Shown one piece after another: positions 6,927-15,403 of a stretch of 28,856 nt of DNA. This DNA comes from an uncultured Collinsella sp. GTDB taxonomy: Bacteria > Actinomycetota > Coriobacteriia > Coriobacteriales > Coriobacteriaceae. The notes under the pieces were generated by a model. The model did not search any database. It was not told where the DNA came from and saw nothing but the letters and a program-made list of their open reading frames with translations. The stretch spans positions 1-28,856 of the forward strand of contig CAUASQ010000005.1 in assembly GCA_958431945.1 (NCBI GenBank), in the 5' to 3' direction. Position numbers and translations under genes: made by a program. Numbering within the stretch: position 1 is the stretch's first letter; each line of letters opens with the position of its first letter.

Positions 6927-7718
6927 ATGATTCATATCGTTGGCGCAGGCTCGGGCGCCGCCGACCTTATCACGCTGCGCGGGGCGCGCCTTCTGCGCGC
7001 GGCCGACGTGGTCGTTTGGGCGGGAAGCCTTGTGAACCCCGAGCTGCTCGCTGAGTGCAAGGAATCCTGCATCGTCTACGATAGCGCGCACATGACCTTG
7101 GAGGAAGTGCTCGACGTGATGCGCGCGGCGGATGCGCGGGGCGAGGAAGTGGTGCGCCTGCACACGGGCGACCCGTGCCTGTACGGCGCCATCCAGGAGC
7201 AGATGGACGCACTCGACGCGTGCGGCTTGGACTACGAGGTGGTGCCCGGCGTGTCGAGCTTTTGCGGTGCCGCGGCTGCGCTTCGCCAGGAATACACGCT
7301 GCCGGGAATCAGTCAGTCGGTCGTGATCACGCGGCTTTCCGGGCGCACCCCCATGCCCGCGGGCGAGGGCATGCGCACCATGGCGGAAAGCGGCTCGACT
7401 ATGGTCATCTTTCTGAGCTCGGGTATGCTCGCCGAGCTTTCCGCCGAGCTTTTGGCCGCGGGCCGCAGCTCCGACGAGCCGGCGGCGCTCGTGTACAAGG
7501 CGACCTGGCCTGAGGAGCGCGTGGTGCGCTGCACAGTGGGCACGCTCGCCGATGCGGGCGCGCGAGAGGGCATCGACCGCACGGCGCTCGTGTTGGTGGG
7601 CCGCGTGCTCGGAGCTCGCGGCGGGCTTGCGCACGACGGCGTGCAAGCGGAGTCGTACGAGCGCAGCAAGCTTTACGACCCTTCGTTTGCCACGGGGTAT
7701 CGGAAGGCGAGCAGCTAG
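6927..7718 (+). CDS. cbiF: Cobalt-precorrin-4 C11-methyltransferase
   Basis: CbiF uses S-adenosylmethionine to methylate C11 of cobalt-precorrin-4 in the anaerobic corrin pathway. The 263-residue length is typical. It carries the tetrapyrrole methylase signatures IVGAGSGAADLITLRG (4-19), RLHTGDPCLYGAIQEQ (77-92, the SAM-site GDP loop), VVPGVSSFCGAAAAL (105-119) and QEYTLPGISQSVVITR (121-136). ATG 6927 is preceded by GGGAAGGGAAGG; the open frame extends upstream but without family similarity. It is the first gene of the plus-strand operon and is separated from cbiD by one base. Confidence 0.93.
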   Translation: MIHIVGAGSGAADLITLRGARLLRAADVVVWAGSLVNPELLAECKESCIVYDSAHMTLEEVLDVMRAADARGEEVVRLHTGDPCLYGAIQEQMDALDACGLDYEVVPGVSSFCGAAAALRQEYTLPGISQSVVITRLSGRTPMPAGEGMRTMAESGSTMVIFLSSGMLAELSAELLAAGRSSDEPAALVYKATWPEERVVRCTVGTLADAGAREGIDRTALVLVGRVLGARGGLAHDGVQAESYERSKLYDPSFATGYRKASS

Positions 7719-7719
7719 C

Positions 7720-8904
7720 GTGGCCTTCGAGCACTACATATATACCGGGACGACCCGCCTGCGCTGCGGCTACACGACGGGGAGCTGCGCCGCGCTCGCG
7801 GCGAAGGCGGCCTGTGAGATGCTCTTGTCACGAAAGCCCGTCGGCCTCGTGTCGATCGTCGCCCCCGGCGGGCTGCCCGTCGAGACGGACGTAGTCGACG
7901 CATGCATCGGCGAGGGGTGCGCCCAGTGCGCCGTTCGAAAGGACGCAGGCGACGATGCCGATGTGACTGACGGCGTACTCGTGTACGCGCACGTGGAACA
8001 TGCGGGGTCGGGCACGGGTGCTGCGGGCAGCAAGGACGTGCCCGCGCGCGAATCGGAAGTTTCCGTCGATGGCGGCGTGGGCGTGGGGCGCGTGACGTTG
8101 CCCGGGCTCGAGCAGCCGGTGGGGGCGGCCGCCATCAACGCGACGCCGCGCGCGATGATCACTTCGGCGGTGCGCGAGGTGTGCGCCGCGCACGGCTTTT
8201 CTGGAAATATTGCTGTGACGATTTCGGTACCCGAGGGTGTTGCCCTTGCCGAAAAGACCTTCAACCCGCACCTGGGGATAAAGGACGGCATCTCCATCCT
8301 GGGCACGACGGGCATCGTCGAGCCGCGCAGCCTCGCTGCCTTGCGCGACAGCATCGAGCTCGAGATCCGGCAGCATGCGGCTATGGGGCGGCGCGGAGTC
8401 GTGCTCACGCCCGGCAACTACGGCGGGCAGTTCATCTCGGGGCATTTCCACCTAAACGGTGCGCCGGTGGTCTTCATCTCCAACTTTGTGGGCGATGCGA
8501 TTGATTGCTGCGTTCGCGAGGGATTCACCAATGTCCTTCTTGTGGGACACATCGGCAAGCTGGTGAAGGTCGCTGGCGGCATCATGGACACCCATTCACG
8601 TACCGCCGACTGCCGCGCGGAGATTCTGGCCGCCCACGCGGCCTTGGCCGGCGCGGGTGCGAAGACCGTGCGCGAGATCATGTCGTCGGTCACGACCACG
8701 GCGGCGCTCGAGGTAATCGAGGCCGCCGGCGTGGGGGACGCTGCGCGCGCCTCGCTCGCTGCGGCAATCGAGGACAGGTTGCGCCGCCGCGCGGCGGGCG
8801 CATGCGACATCGCCGCGGTCGTGTTCGACGCCGAGCGCCGTGAGCTTTTCCGCACGTCGGGTGCCGATGCAGTTATCGGGGAATTGGGGGCGACGTATGA
8901 GTAA
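7720..8904 (+). CDS. cbiD: Cobalt-precorrin-5B C1-methyltransferase
   Basis: CbiD methylates C1 of cobalt-precorrin-5B in the anaerobic pathway. From GTG 7720 the product has 394 residues, slightly longer than usual, owing to a Gly/Ala-rich insertion around residues 85-115. The family start motif LRCGYTTGSCAALAAKAA (14-31) fixes the reading frame and start. Further conserved segments are AINATPRAMI, FNPHLGIKDGISILGTTGIV, LTPGNYGGQF and VLLVGHIGKLVKVAGGIMDT. The start lies one base after the cbiF stop, and the gene overlaps the cbiL remnant at its 3' end by 8 nt. Confidence 0.94.
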   Translation: MAFEHYIYTGTTRLRCGYTTGSCAALAAKAACEMLLSRKPVGLVSIVAPGGLPVETDVVDACIGEGCAQCAVRKDAGDDADVTDGVLVYAHVEHAGSGTGAAGSKDVPARESEVSVDGGVGVGRVTLPGLEQPVGAAAINATPRAMITSAVREVCAAHGFSGNIAVTISVPEGVALAEKTFNPHLGIKDGISILGTTGIVEPRSLAALRDSIELEIRQHAAMGRRGVVLTPGNYGGQFISGHFHLNGAPVVFISNFVGDAIDCCVREGFTNVLLVGHIGKLVKVAGGIMDTHSRTADCRAEILAAHAALAGAGAKTVREIMSSVTTTAALEVIEAAGVGDAARASLAAAIEDRLRRRAAGACDIAAVVFDAERRELFRTSGADAVIGELGATYE

Positions 8905-9130
8905 AGGCGCGCTGTACGGGGTGGGCCGCGCAATCGGCTGGCCGGGGACGAAGGTGGTCATGAAGGCGCGCCGCTCGCTTGCGGACACGAAGCGCATCCT
9001 TCGCGAGGAGGGCGCCTTCGACGGTGCCGAGCTCGTAGAGGACTGTGGGCTTCCTGGCGAGCGCGTGTACCGCTCGGTCGACGATGTGCCCGATCGGGGC
9101 AGCTACTTCTCGACGATGGTGGTGCGCTAG
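8897..9130 (+). pseudogene. cbiL: Internally deleted precorrin-2 C20-methyltransferase (cbiL remnant)
   Basis: The 77-codon frame starts MSKGALYGVG, which matches the extreme N-terminus of CbiL/CobI (normally LYGVGVGPGDPEL...). It then continues directly with TKVVMKARRSLADTKRILRE and ends YFSTMVVR, which matches the last ~60 residues of that family. CbiL is normally about 230 residues, so roughly 150 residues from the middle, including the SAM-binding loops, are absent. The deletion is in frame, and the start (overlapping cbiD by 8 nt) and stop (directly abutting cbiG) are kept, so translational coupling through the operon survives. The product cannot be an active methyltransferase. An unrelated small protein is possible but less likely. 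Confidence 0.75.
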
Positions 9131-10264
9131 ATGAGGGTTTCCTGCATAGCGTTCACTGAGAGGGGATATGCGTTGGCGGAGCGCACCGCACGCGCGCTTT
9201 CCGATTGCGCGCAGACAGGTGAAGATGACCCTGGCTGGGACGTTTCCGTTTCGCGCGGGTTCGGCGAGGGGAAGGCCGACCTGCGCGCATGGACGGCGCT
9301 CGCGTGGGAAGCGTCGGATGCGCTTTTGTTCGTGGGCGCGGCGGGCATCGCCGTGCGGGCGATCGCGCCGCATGTCGCCTCGAAGGCAACCGATTCCGCG
9401 GTTGTGGTGATCGACGAGGCGGGGCGCTTTGCCGTCTCGCTTTTGTCGGGGCATTTGGGCGGTGCGAACGAGCTTGCGCAAACTGTGGCACGCGCGGCAG
9501 GGGCCATCCCCGTCATCACCACGGCGACCGACGTCCGCGGCGTGTGGGCGGTGGATACGTGGGCGCGCTGTGCGGGGCTCGCCGTTTCGAATCCCGAGGC
9601 CATCAAGCGAGTGTCGGCGCGGCTTCTTTCGGGCGGGCGCGTGGCGCTCTATTCCGACATGCCGATTTCGGGACAGCCGCCTGAGGGGGTTGACATTGCG
9701 TCCGACCGCGCTCGGGCCGATATCGTCGTGTCACCGTTTGCTGGCGCGAATGCAGGTGCGTCCGTTCGCGCGGCGGAGACAACGGGCGAGGTCGTGCCCG
9801 CCGGTGAGACGGGGAAGCCGGCGGGTGTGCGGGCGCAGGCGCCTGCGCCCGAGCCGCTTCGCCTTGTCGTGCCCTGCATCGTTGCGGGCATAGGGTGTCG
9901 TCGCGGTGCGTGCGCCGAAGCGATCGGGGAGGCGTTTCTTCTCGCGTGCGGGCAGGTGGGCATCTCGCCTTCGGCCGTGCGCGAGGCGGCGACGATCGAC
10001 GTGAAGGCGCACGAGGAGGGTCTGCTCGCCTTCTGCCGCGCGCGCAATATCCCGCTTACGATGTATTCCGCAGAGGAGTTGTCGCAGGTCGAAGGCAGCG
10101 TTTCGCCATCTGATTTCGTGCGCGCGACGGTGGGGGTCGACAACGTGTGCGAGCGCGCGGCGCTCGCGGACGGGGGTAAACTGATCTTCCCGAAGCTTGC
10201 TCACGGCGGCGTGACCGTCGCGTTTTCCAGGGTAACTATCGAACTTTCGTTTAAGGAGCGGTGA
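9131..10264 (+). CDS. cbiG: Cobalt-precorrin-5A hydrolase
   Basis: CbiG opens the delta-lactone ring of cobalt-precorrin-5A and releases acetaldehyde, a step specific to the anaerobic pathway. The 377-residue protein has the N-terminal/central motifs VGAAGIAVRAIAP (68-80) and SLLSGHLGGANELA (103-116). The C-terminal CobE-like domain begins around VAGIGCRRGA (251-260). The two halves are joined by a ~40-residue Ala/Gly/Pro/Glu-rich linker (about 204-243), longer than usual. The ATG abuts the cbiL remnant stop, and the TGA overlaps the cbiH ATG by one base. Confidence 0.92.
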   Translation: MRVSCIAFTERGYALAERTARALSDCAQTGEDDPGWDVSVSRGFGEGKADLRAWTALAWEASDALLFVGAAGIAVRAIAPHVASKATDSAVVVIDEAGRFAVSLLSGHLGGANELAQTVARAAGAIPVITTATDVRGVWAVDTWARCAGLAVSNPEAIKRVSARLLSGGRVALYSDMPISGQPPEGVDIASDRARADIVVSPFAGANAGASVRAAETTGEVVPAGETGKPAGVRAQAPAPEPLRLVVPCIVAGIGCRRGACAEAIGEAFLLACGQVGISPSAVREAATIDVKAHEEGLLAFCRARNIPLTMYSAEELSQVEGSVSPSDFVRATVGVDNVCERAALADGGKLIFPKLAHGGVTVAFSRVTIELSFKER

Positions 10265-11007
10265 TGGGAAAGCTCTTCGTGGTGGGGATCGGCCCGGGCG
10301 GCCCCGACGGCATGACGATTGCGGCTCGGCGCGCGCTGGAGGCGGCCGACATCGTTGTGGGGTACACGAAATACGTGGAGCTCGCGCTCGCCGCCGTGCC
10401 CGACGCGGCGCATCTCGCGACGCCGATGATGCACGAGGTCGAACGGTGCCGCCTGGCGCTTTCGCGCGCGCAGAGCGGAGAAGCCGTGGCGCTCGTGTGC
10501 AGCGGTGACGCGGGCGTGTACGGCATGGCGAGCCCTGTGCTGGAGCTTGTGGAGGACTACCCCGATGTAGACGTGGAAGTTATCGCCGGGGCCACCGCGG
10601 CTCAGAGCGGGTCGGCGGTGCTCGGCGCCCCGCTTGCCCACGACTTCGCGGTCGTGTCGCTCTCCGACCTGCTCACGCCATGGGAGGTCATCGAGCGCAG
10701 GCTCGCCGCCGTGGCGAGCGCCGACTTCTGCATCTGTTTGTACAACCCGCGCAGCAGAAAGCGCGCCGACAGGCTCTCACGCGCGGCGAAGATTATGCTC
10801 GAATGGAAGGCCCCCGACACGCTCTGCGGCTGGGTACGCAACATCGGGCGCGAGGGGCAGCAGTCGGGCATGTGCAGGCTCTCCGAGCTGGGGGAGATCG
10901 ACGCCGACATGTTCACCACCGTGTTCGTCGGCAACGCGGACACGAAGCTCGTAGGCGGCCGTATGGTCACGCCGCGCGGGTATCGGGAGATTCCATGCGA
11001 AAGGTAA
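10264..11007 (+). CDS. cbiH: Cobalt-precorrin-3 C17-methyltransferase
   Basis: CbiH methylates C17 and drives ring contraction, using S-adenosylmethionine. The 247-residue protein shows FVVGIGPGGPDGMT (5-18), GYTKYVEL (33-40), VCSGDAGVYGMA (78-89) and APLAHDFAVVSLSDLLTPW (122-140), all diagnostic of CobJ/CbiH. AAGGAG (10253-10258) lies 5 nt before ATG 10264 and only 2 nt before the in-frame GTG 10261, so ATG 10264 is preferred. There is no fused CbiG or ferredoxin-like extension. It overlaps the next gene by 13 nt. Confidence 0.93.
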   Translation: MGKLFVVGIGPGGPDGMTIAARRALEAADIVVGYTKYVELALAAVPDAAHLATPMMHEVERCRLALSRAQSGEAVALVCSGDAGVYGMASPVLELVEDYPDVDVEVIAGATAAQSGSAVLGAPLAHDFAVVSLSDLLTPWEVIERRLAAVASADFCICLYNPRSRKRADRLSRAAKIMLEWKAPDTLCGWVRNIGREGQQSGMCRLSELGEIDADMFTTVFVGNADTKLVGGRMVTPRGYREIPCER

Positions 11008-12344
11008 CGATCATCGGGGCGGGGCCCGGAAACCCCGACTTGCTCTCGCGCGCGGCGCTCGACGCGATCGACATCGCCGACGTGGTCATCGGCGCTCATC
11101 GCGCGCTTGCCGGCATCGACGTGCCGCCCGACGTGGTGAGATGCGAGCTCGTGAAGACGGCGGACATCGCCGCCGCGCTCACCGATGCGGCGTCGTGGCA
11201 GCGCGCCGTGGTCGTGATGACGGGCGATGTGGGGCTGTTCAGCGGCGCGCGCCGCCTGGTGGAGGCGCTCTCCGGCAACGCGCAGGTGGACGTGCGCGTC
11301 ATTCCCGGCATAAGCTCAGCGTCGTATCTCGCCGCGCGCCTCGCGCGTCCATGGCAGGATTGGCGCTTTGCGAGCGCTCACGGCGTGGCATGCGACATCG
11401 TGGCCGAGGCCGAGCGCGCAGGTGAGCTCTTCCTCGTCACGTCGGGCGGGGAAGACCCCTCGCGGCTTTCCGGCGAGCTTGTGCAGGCGGGCTTCGGGGA
11501 CGCGCGCGTGACGGTGGCCGAGCGCCTGTCGTACCCCGACGAGCGCATCACCTGTGCGACCGCAAGTGAAATCGCAGGTCAGACGTTCGACGACTTGAAC
11601 GTGATGCTTATCGATTTCGCAGGCGGCGCCGGGTCGCCTGCGGGCTCTAGCGCAGCCTCCGAGGCGCCGGCCGGCGCGTCTGCGCCCGCGGCGGCTTCTT
11701 CCGCGGTGGACTCTGCGGGCGCATCCCGCGCCGCGAGCTCCCGCTGGCCGTACGCTTCCTCGGGCATTCCCGACGAGCTCTTCATCCGCGGTGACGTTCC
11801 CATGACCAAGCAGGAGGTGCGAGCCGTCGCGCTCGCGAAGCTGCGCCTAACCGCGACCGACACCGTGTGGGACGTCGGCGCCGGCACGGGGAGCGTGTCG
11901 ATCGAGGCGGCGCTCGTCGCGCGAGCGGGGTCGGTATGGGCGGTCGAGCGCAACGCGGCCGGCGTGCGGCTCATCCGAGAGAACGCGGATGCATTCGGGT
12001 GCGGCAACGTGTATGCGGTCCCCGGCGTCGCTCCCGAAGCGCTCGCGAAACTGCCCGTCCCCGACGCCGTGTTCGTCGGCGGGAGCGCGGGCGAGCTTCC
12101 CTCCATCGTGGAGGCGGCGCTCGAGAAGAATTCGCATGTTCGCCTGTGTGTGCCATGCGTCACCATTGAGACACTCACTGAGGCGTGCGCGCTCCTCTCG
12201 GGTTCGCGCTTTAAGGGGTTCGAGGCGTGCCAGTTGTCGGCCGCCCGCGCCGAGGCTGTAGGCTCGCATCATCTTATGAAGGCGCAAAACCCCGTGTTCC
12301 TCGTCAGCGCGCGTGGTGCAGGTGGGGAAGGCGGTGCCCGGTGA
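10995..12344 (+). CDS. cbiET: Fused cobalt-precorrin-7 C5-methyltransferase / cobalt-precorrin-6B C15-methyltransferase (decarboxylating)
   Basis: This single 449-residue protein carries the two activities that Salmonella splits between CbiE and CbiT (CobL-type fusion). The N-terminal CbiE domain (1-~208) starts with IIGAGPGNPDLLSRAA (6-21) and contains VVMTGDVGLFSGARRL. An Ala/Ser/Gly-rich linker of ~40 residues (about 209-249) follows. The CbiT domain starts near PDELFIRGDVPMTKQEVRA and has the Rossmann SAM motif WDVGAGTGSVSIE (292-304). ATG 10995 lies inside the end of cbiH, and GTG of cbiA overlaps the TGA by 3 nt. Confidence 0.93.
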   Translation: MRKVTIIGAGPGNPDLLSRAALDAIDIADVVIGAHRALAGIDVPPDVVRCELVKTADIAAALTDAASWQRAVVVMTGDVGLFSGARRLVEALSGNAQVDVRVIPGISSASYLAARLARPWQDWRFASAHGVACDIVAEAERAGELFLVTSGGEDPSRLSGELVQAGFGDARVTVAERLSYPDERITCATASEIAGQTFDDLNVMLIDFAGGAGSPAGSSAASEAPAGASAPAAASSAVDSAGASRAASSRWPYASSGIPDELFIRGDVPMTKQEVRAVALAKLRLTATDTVWDVGAGTGSVSIEAALVARAGSVWAVERNAAGVRLIRENADAFGCGNVYAVPGVAPEALAKLPVPDAVFVGGSAGELPSIVEAALEKNSHVRLCVPCVTIETLTEACALLSGSRFKGFEACQLSAARAEAVGSHHLMKAQNPVFLVSARGAGGEGGAR

Positions 12345-13723
12345 GCACGTCCATCCCGCGCTTCATGGTCGCTGCGCCCTCGAGCGGGAGCGGCAAGACG
12401 GTCGTAACGTGCGCGCTCCTGCGCACGCTCGCGCGCCGCGGCCTTGCATGCGCGGCCTTCAAATGCGGCCCCGACTACATTGACCCGCTCTTTCATCGCC
12501 GCGTCGTGGGTGCGCGCTCGGGCAACTTAGACGGCTTCTTCACCGACGCCCCGACGCTGCGCGCCCTGCTCGCCCGCGGCGCCGCGGGCGCGGATGTCGC
12601 GGTGCTCGAGGGGGTCATGGGCTTCTACGACGGCATGGCGCCCGGCGTGGCCGACGCGAGCAGCTACCAGGTTGCGCGCGACACGGAAACGCCGGTCGTT
12701 TTAGTGGTGAACGGGCGCGGGGCGTCTTTATCGCTCGCCGCCGTAATCCGCGGCATCGCCGAGTTCCTGCCTTGTGCGAACGTGCGCGGCGTCGTGCTGA
12801 ACAAGACGAGCGCCGCTGCCTGCGCCTACGCGGCGCCTGCGATCGAGAAGCACACGGGCGTCGCGGTTTTGGGTAATATCCCCGCCGACGAGGCGTTCTC
12901 GCTCGAAAGCCGGCATCTGGGGCTTGTGACCGCCGACGAGGTCGAGCAGCTCTCCGCGCGCATCGACAAGATGGCCGAGCTGGTGGAAAGGAGCGTCGAC
13001 GTCGACCGCTTGCTCGAAATAGCGGCGACGGCACCCGATATCCGCGAGGAACCTTACCGGTTGGAGCCGATCGCGGGAGCGCGGCCCATCGTCGCCGTCG
13101 CGCGTGACGAGGCGTTCTCGTTCTACTACGAGGAGAACCTGCGCGCGCTCGAGGACCTGGGTTGCGAGCTGGCCTTTTTCAGCCCTCTGTGTGATAGCGA
13201 GTTGCCCCGGGGGACAAGCGCCCTCTATCTGGGAGGCGGCTACCCGGAGCTCCATGCGCGGCAGCTCTCCGAGAACGCGCCGATGCGCGAGGCGGTGCGG
13301 CGCGCGGTGGAATCCGGCATGCCGACGGTCGCCGAATGCGGTGGGTTTCTGTACCTGCAGCGCGAAATCGCCGATAGCGGGGGGCGGCGCTGGCCTGTTG
13401 CGGGCGCCCTTGAGGGCGCAAGCGAGAACGGGGGAAGGCTGTCCCATTTCGGGTACGTGGAGCTCACTTCCCAACGCGACGGGCTCTACGGGCCGCGCGG
13501 CACACGCATTCGCGCGCACGAGTTCCACTACTGGCAGTCCACCTGCCCGGGCGGCGACTTCTGGGCGCAGAAGCCCCGGCGCGACAAGGGCTGGCCGTGC
13601 ATGACGACCACCCCGTCCCTGGTTGCGGGCTTCCCGCATGTGTACTATCCTGCGAACCCCGACGTTGCGCGCGCGTTCGCGTCTGCCGCAGCGTCGTTCG
13701 CAGAGAGGAGACGGCATGGCTGA
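12341..13723 (+). CDS. cbiA: Cobyrinate a,c-diamide synthase
   Basis: CbiA amidates the a and c side chains of cobyrinate using glutamine and ATP. The 460-residue product has an N-terminal dethiobiotin-synthetase-like domain, with P-loop AAPSSGSGKT (11-20) and FKCGPDYIDPLFH (40-52). The C-terminal class I glutamine amidotransferase domain has nucleophile Cys333 in AECGGFLYLQ and the motif ALYLGGGYPELHA before it. The start is GTG 12341, overlapping the cbiET stop; no internal ATG sits before the P-loop at the right distance. It overlaps cobT by 8 nt. Confidence 0.94.
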   Translation: MSTSIPRFMVAAPSSGSGKTVVTCALLRTLARRGLACAAFKCGPDYIDPLFHRRVVGARSGNLDGFFTDAPTLRALLARGAAGADVAVLEGVMGFYDGMAPGVADASSYQVARDTETPVVLVVNGRGASLSLAAVIRGIAEFLPCANVRGVVLNKTSAAACAYAAPAIEKHTGVAVLGNIPADEAFSLESRHLGLVTADEVEQLSARIDKMAELVERSVDVDRLLEIAATAPDIREEPYRLEPIAGARPIVAVARDEAFSFYYEENLRALEDLGCELAFFSPLCDSELPRGTSALYLGGGYPELHARQLSENAPMREAVRRAVESGMPTVAECGGFLYLQREIADSGGRRWPVAGALEGASENGGRLSHFGYVELTSQRDGLYGPRGTRIRAHEFHYWQSTCPGGDFWAQKPRRDKGWPCMTTTPSLVAGFPHVYYPANPDVARAFASAAASFAERRRHG

Positions 13724-14858
13724 AGCAACCGAAACCGCGCTTACCTGCATCCGCGAGGAAGTCGAGCGCGCGTTCTCGTCGGCGCCGGGCGCCGTGCTCG
13801 AAGCCGCGCTCTCCCGGATCGCGCCCGCAGACGAGTGCGCCCGCGCCGCCGCGTACGCCGCGTGGGACTCCATCGCGCACCCCTTGGGGGGATTGGGCGA
13901 CTTTGAAGACGCCGTCGCGTGTATCGCCGCAGCTCAGGGGAGCGCCGAGGTTGCCGAGTTTCCCCGTGCGCTCGCGGTATTCTTCTCCGACAACGGGGTC
14001 GTTGCCGAGGGCGTGTCGCAAAGCGGGCAAGACGTGACGCGAGCCGTCGCGCGCAACATGTGCGAGGGGGCCACGAGCGCCTGCCGCATGGCGGCGTTCG
14101 CGGGTGCCGAGGTCGTGCCCGTCGACGTGGGTATGGCCCGGAGCATAGAAGACGCGCGCATGGTGCGCGCGAACGTGCGGCGGGGGAGCGGCAACATCGC
14201 GCACGGCTCCGCTATGTCTCGCGATGGGGCCGTGCGCGCGATAGAGGTCGGAATCGCCGTCGCGTGCGGGCTTATCCGCGCCGGCGTGCGCCTTCTCGCC
14301 GCGGGCGAGATGGGCATCGGCAACACGACCACCTCGGCGGCGGTGGCCGCAGTGCTCATCCGGGCGGACGCGCGGAGCCTCGTCGGGCGCGGCGCGGGGC
14401 TCTCGGACGCCTCGCTCGCGCGCAAGCGCGACGTGGTCGAGCGCGCTATCGACGCGAACTCGCCCGATCCCGCCGACCCGATCGACGTGCTCTCGAAGGT
14501 GGGCGGCTTCGACATCGCGGCGATGTGCGGCTTCTACCTGGGTGCCGCGGCCTCGAAGGCGCCGGCGCTCCTCGACGGGGTCATATCCTGCACGGCGGCC
14601 CTGTGTGCGGCGCGCCTGTGCCCCAACGCCTCAGGCTACCTCGTGGGCACCCACGCATCAAGCGAACCCGCAAGCCAAGAGCTCCTTCGCGAGCTCGGCA
14701 TAAAGGCACCCCTCGACGCAGGCATGCACTTGGGCGAGGGCGCGGGCGCCATGGCGTATCTGCCCCTTCTGGATTCGGCGCTGCGCGTGTACCGGGATGG
14801 GAAAACGTTCACGGCGACTGGCATGGCTGCTTACGAGCATTTCGAGGCCGGGAAATGA
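13716..14858 (+). CDS. cobT: Nicotinate-nucleotide--dimethylbenzimidazole phosphoribosyltransferase
   Basis: CobT makes the alpha-ribazole phosphate of the lower nucleotide loop. The 380-residue protein shows FFSDNGVVAEGVSQSG, the nucleotide-site GEMGIGNTTTSAAV (GIGNTTT at 200-206) and the catalytic Glu341 in HLGEGAGAMAY. ATG 13716 follows GAGAGGAG and overlaps the end of cbiA. No benzimidazole-forming gene (bza or bluB) lies in the window, so the lower base must come from elsewhere. CobT enzymes also accept purines and phenolics in some anaerobes. Confidence 0.93.
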   Translation: MAEATETALTCIREEVERAFSSAPGAVLEAALSRIAPADECARAAAYAAWDSIAHPLGGLGDFEDAVACIAAAQGSAEVAEFPRALAVFFSDNGVVAEGVSQSGQDVTRAVARNMCEGATSACRMAAFAGAEVVPVDVGMARSIEDARMVRANVRRGSGNIAHGSAMSRDGAVRAIEVGIAVACGLIRAGVRLLAAGEMGIGNTTTSAAVAAVLIRADARSLVGRGAGLSDASLARKRDVVERAIDANSPDPADPIDVLSKVGGFDIAAMCGFYLGAAASKAPALLDGVISCTAALCAARLCPNASGYLVGTHASSEPASQELLRELGIKAPLDAGMHLGEGAGAMAYLPLLDSALRVYRDGKTFTATGMAAYEHFEAGK

Positions 14859-15403
14859 CGGTGACGCTCGTCATCGGCGCCGCCGCGAGCGGCAAGAGCG
14901 CCTACGCCGAGTCCCTGTGCCTCGGGCACGACGGCCCTCGCGTGTACCTGGCAACGATGGAGCCCTTCGGGGAAGAGGGCGCCCGCCGCATCGCGCGCCA
15001 TCGGGCGCTGCGCGAGGGCAAGGGGTTTTCCACCCTCGAGCGCACGCGTGACGTGGGCGCCGCAGTGTCCGGGCTTCCGCGCGGCTGCACGCTTCTTTTG
15101 GAGGACGTGGGCAACCTGGTTGCAAACGAGCTTTTCGCGGAAGGCGGCTTGTCCCCACGTGACCCCGACGCTGCGGCGCGCGAGGTGCTCGGAGGCATCG
15201 AACGGCTCGCTCAGGCCGCTGCGTATACGGTGGTGGTCACCGTCGACGTGTTCGCCGATGGGATGCGCTACGATGAGGGGACCGAGGCATGGAGGCGCGC
15301 GCTCGCGCGCGTGAACGCGGGCGTGGCGGCGCTGGCCGACCGCGCAGTCGAAGTGGTATGCGGGATTCCCGTGTGGATGAAAGGCGAAGGACCTACAAGG
15401 TGA
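14855..15403 (+). CDS. cobU: Adenosylcobinamide kinase / guanylyltransferase
   Basis: CobU phosphorylates adenosylcobinamide and then converts it to the GDP derivative. This 182-residue protein has P-loop GAAASGKS (8-15), the strand YLATMEPFGEEGARRI, and His49 in ARRIARHR at the place of the guanylylated His46 of Salmonella CobU. The usual NEVG.GIVP segment is not recognisable; VDVFADGMRYDEGTEAWRR stands there instead, before the conserved end RVNAGVAALAD..VEVVCGIP. A second CobU-like domain encoded at 16164 keeps the missing GSGVVP segment but lacks this His region, so the two may share the job. It overlaps cobT and cobS by 4 nt. Confidence 0.85.
   Translation: MTVTLVIGAAASGKSAYAESLCLGHDGPRVYLATMEPFGEEGARRIARHRALREGKGFSTLERTRDVGAAVSGLPRGCTLLLEDVGNLVANELFAEGGLSPRDPDAAAREVLGGIERLAQAAAYTVVVTVDVFADGMRYDEGTEAWRRALARVNAGVAALADRAVEVVCGIPVWMKGEGPTR

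Noticed and set aside
8897..9130. Treating the 77-codon frame as a normal small gene
   Set aside because: Both ends match the two ends of CbiL and the position within the operon suits cbiL, so a deletion remnant explains it better.
12728..13873. A 381-codon minus-strand open frame across cbiA/cobT
   Set aside because: It is antisense to two clear enzymes, Arg/Ala-rich and without motifs; typical shadow frame of GC-rich coding DNA.
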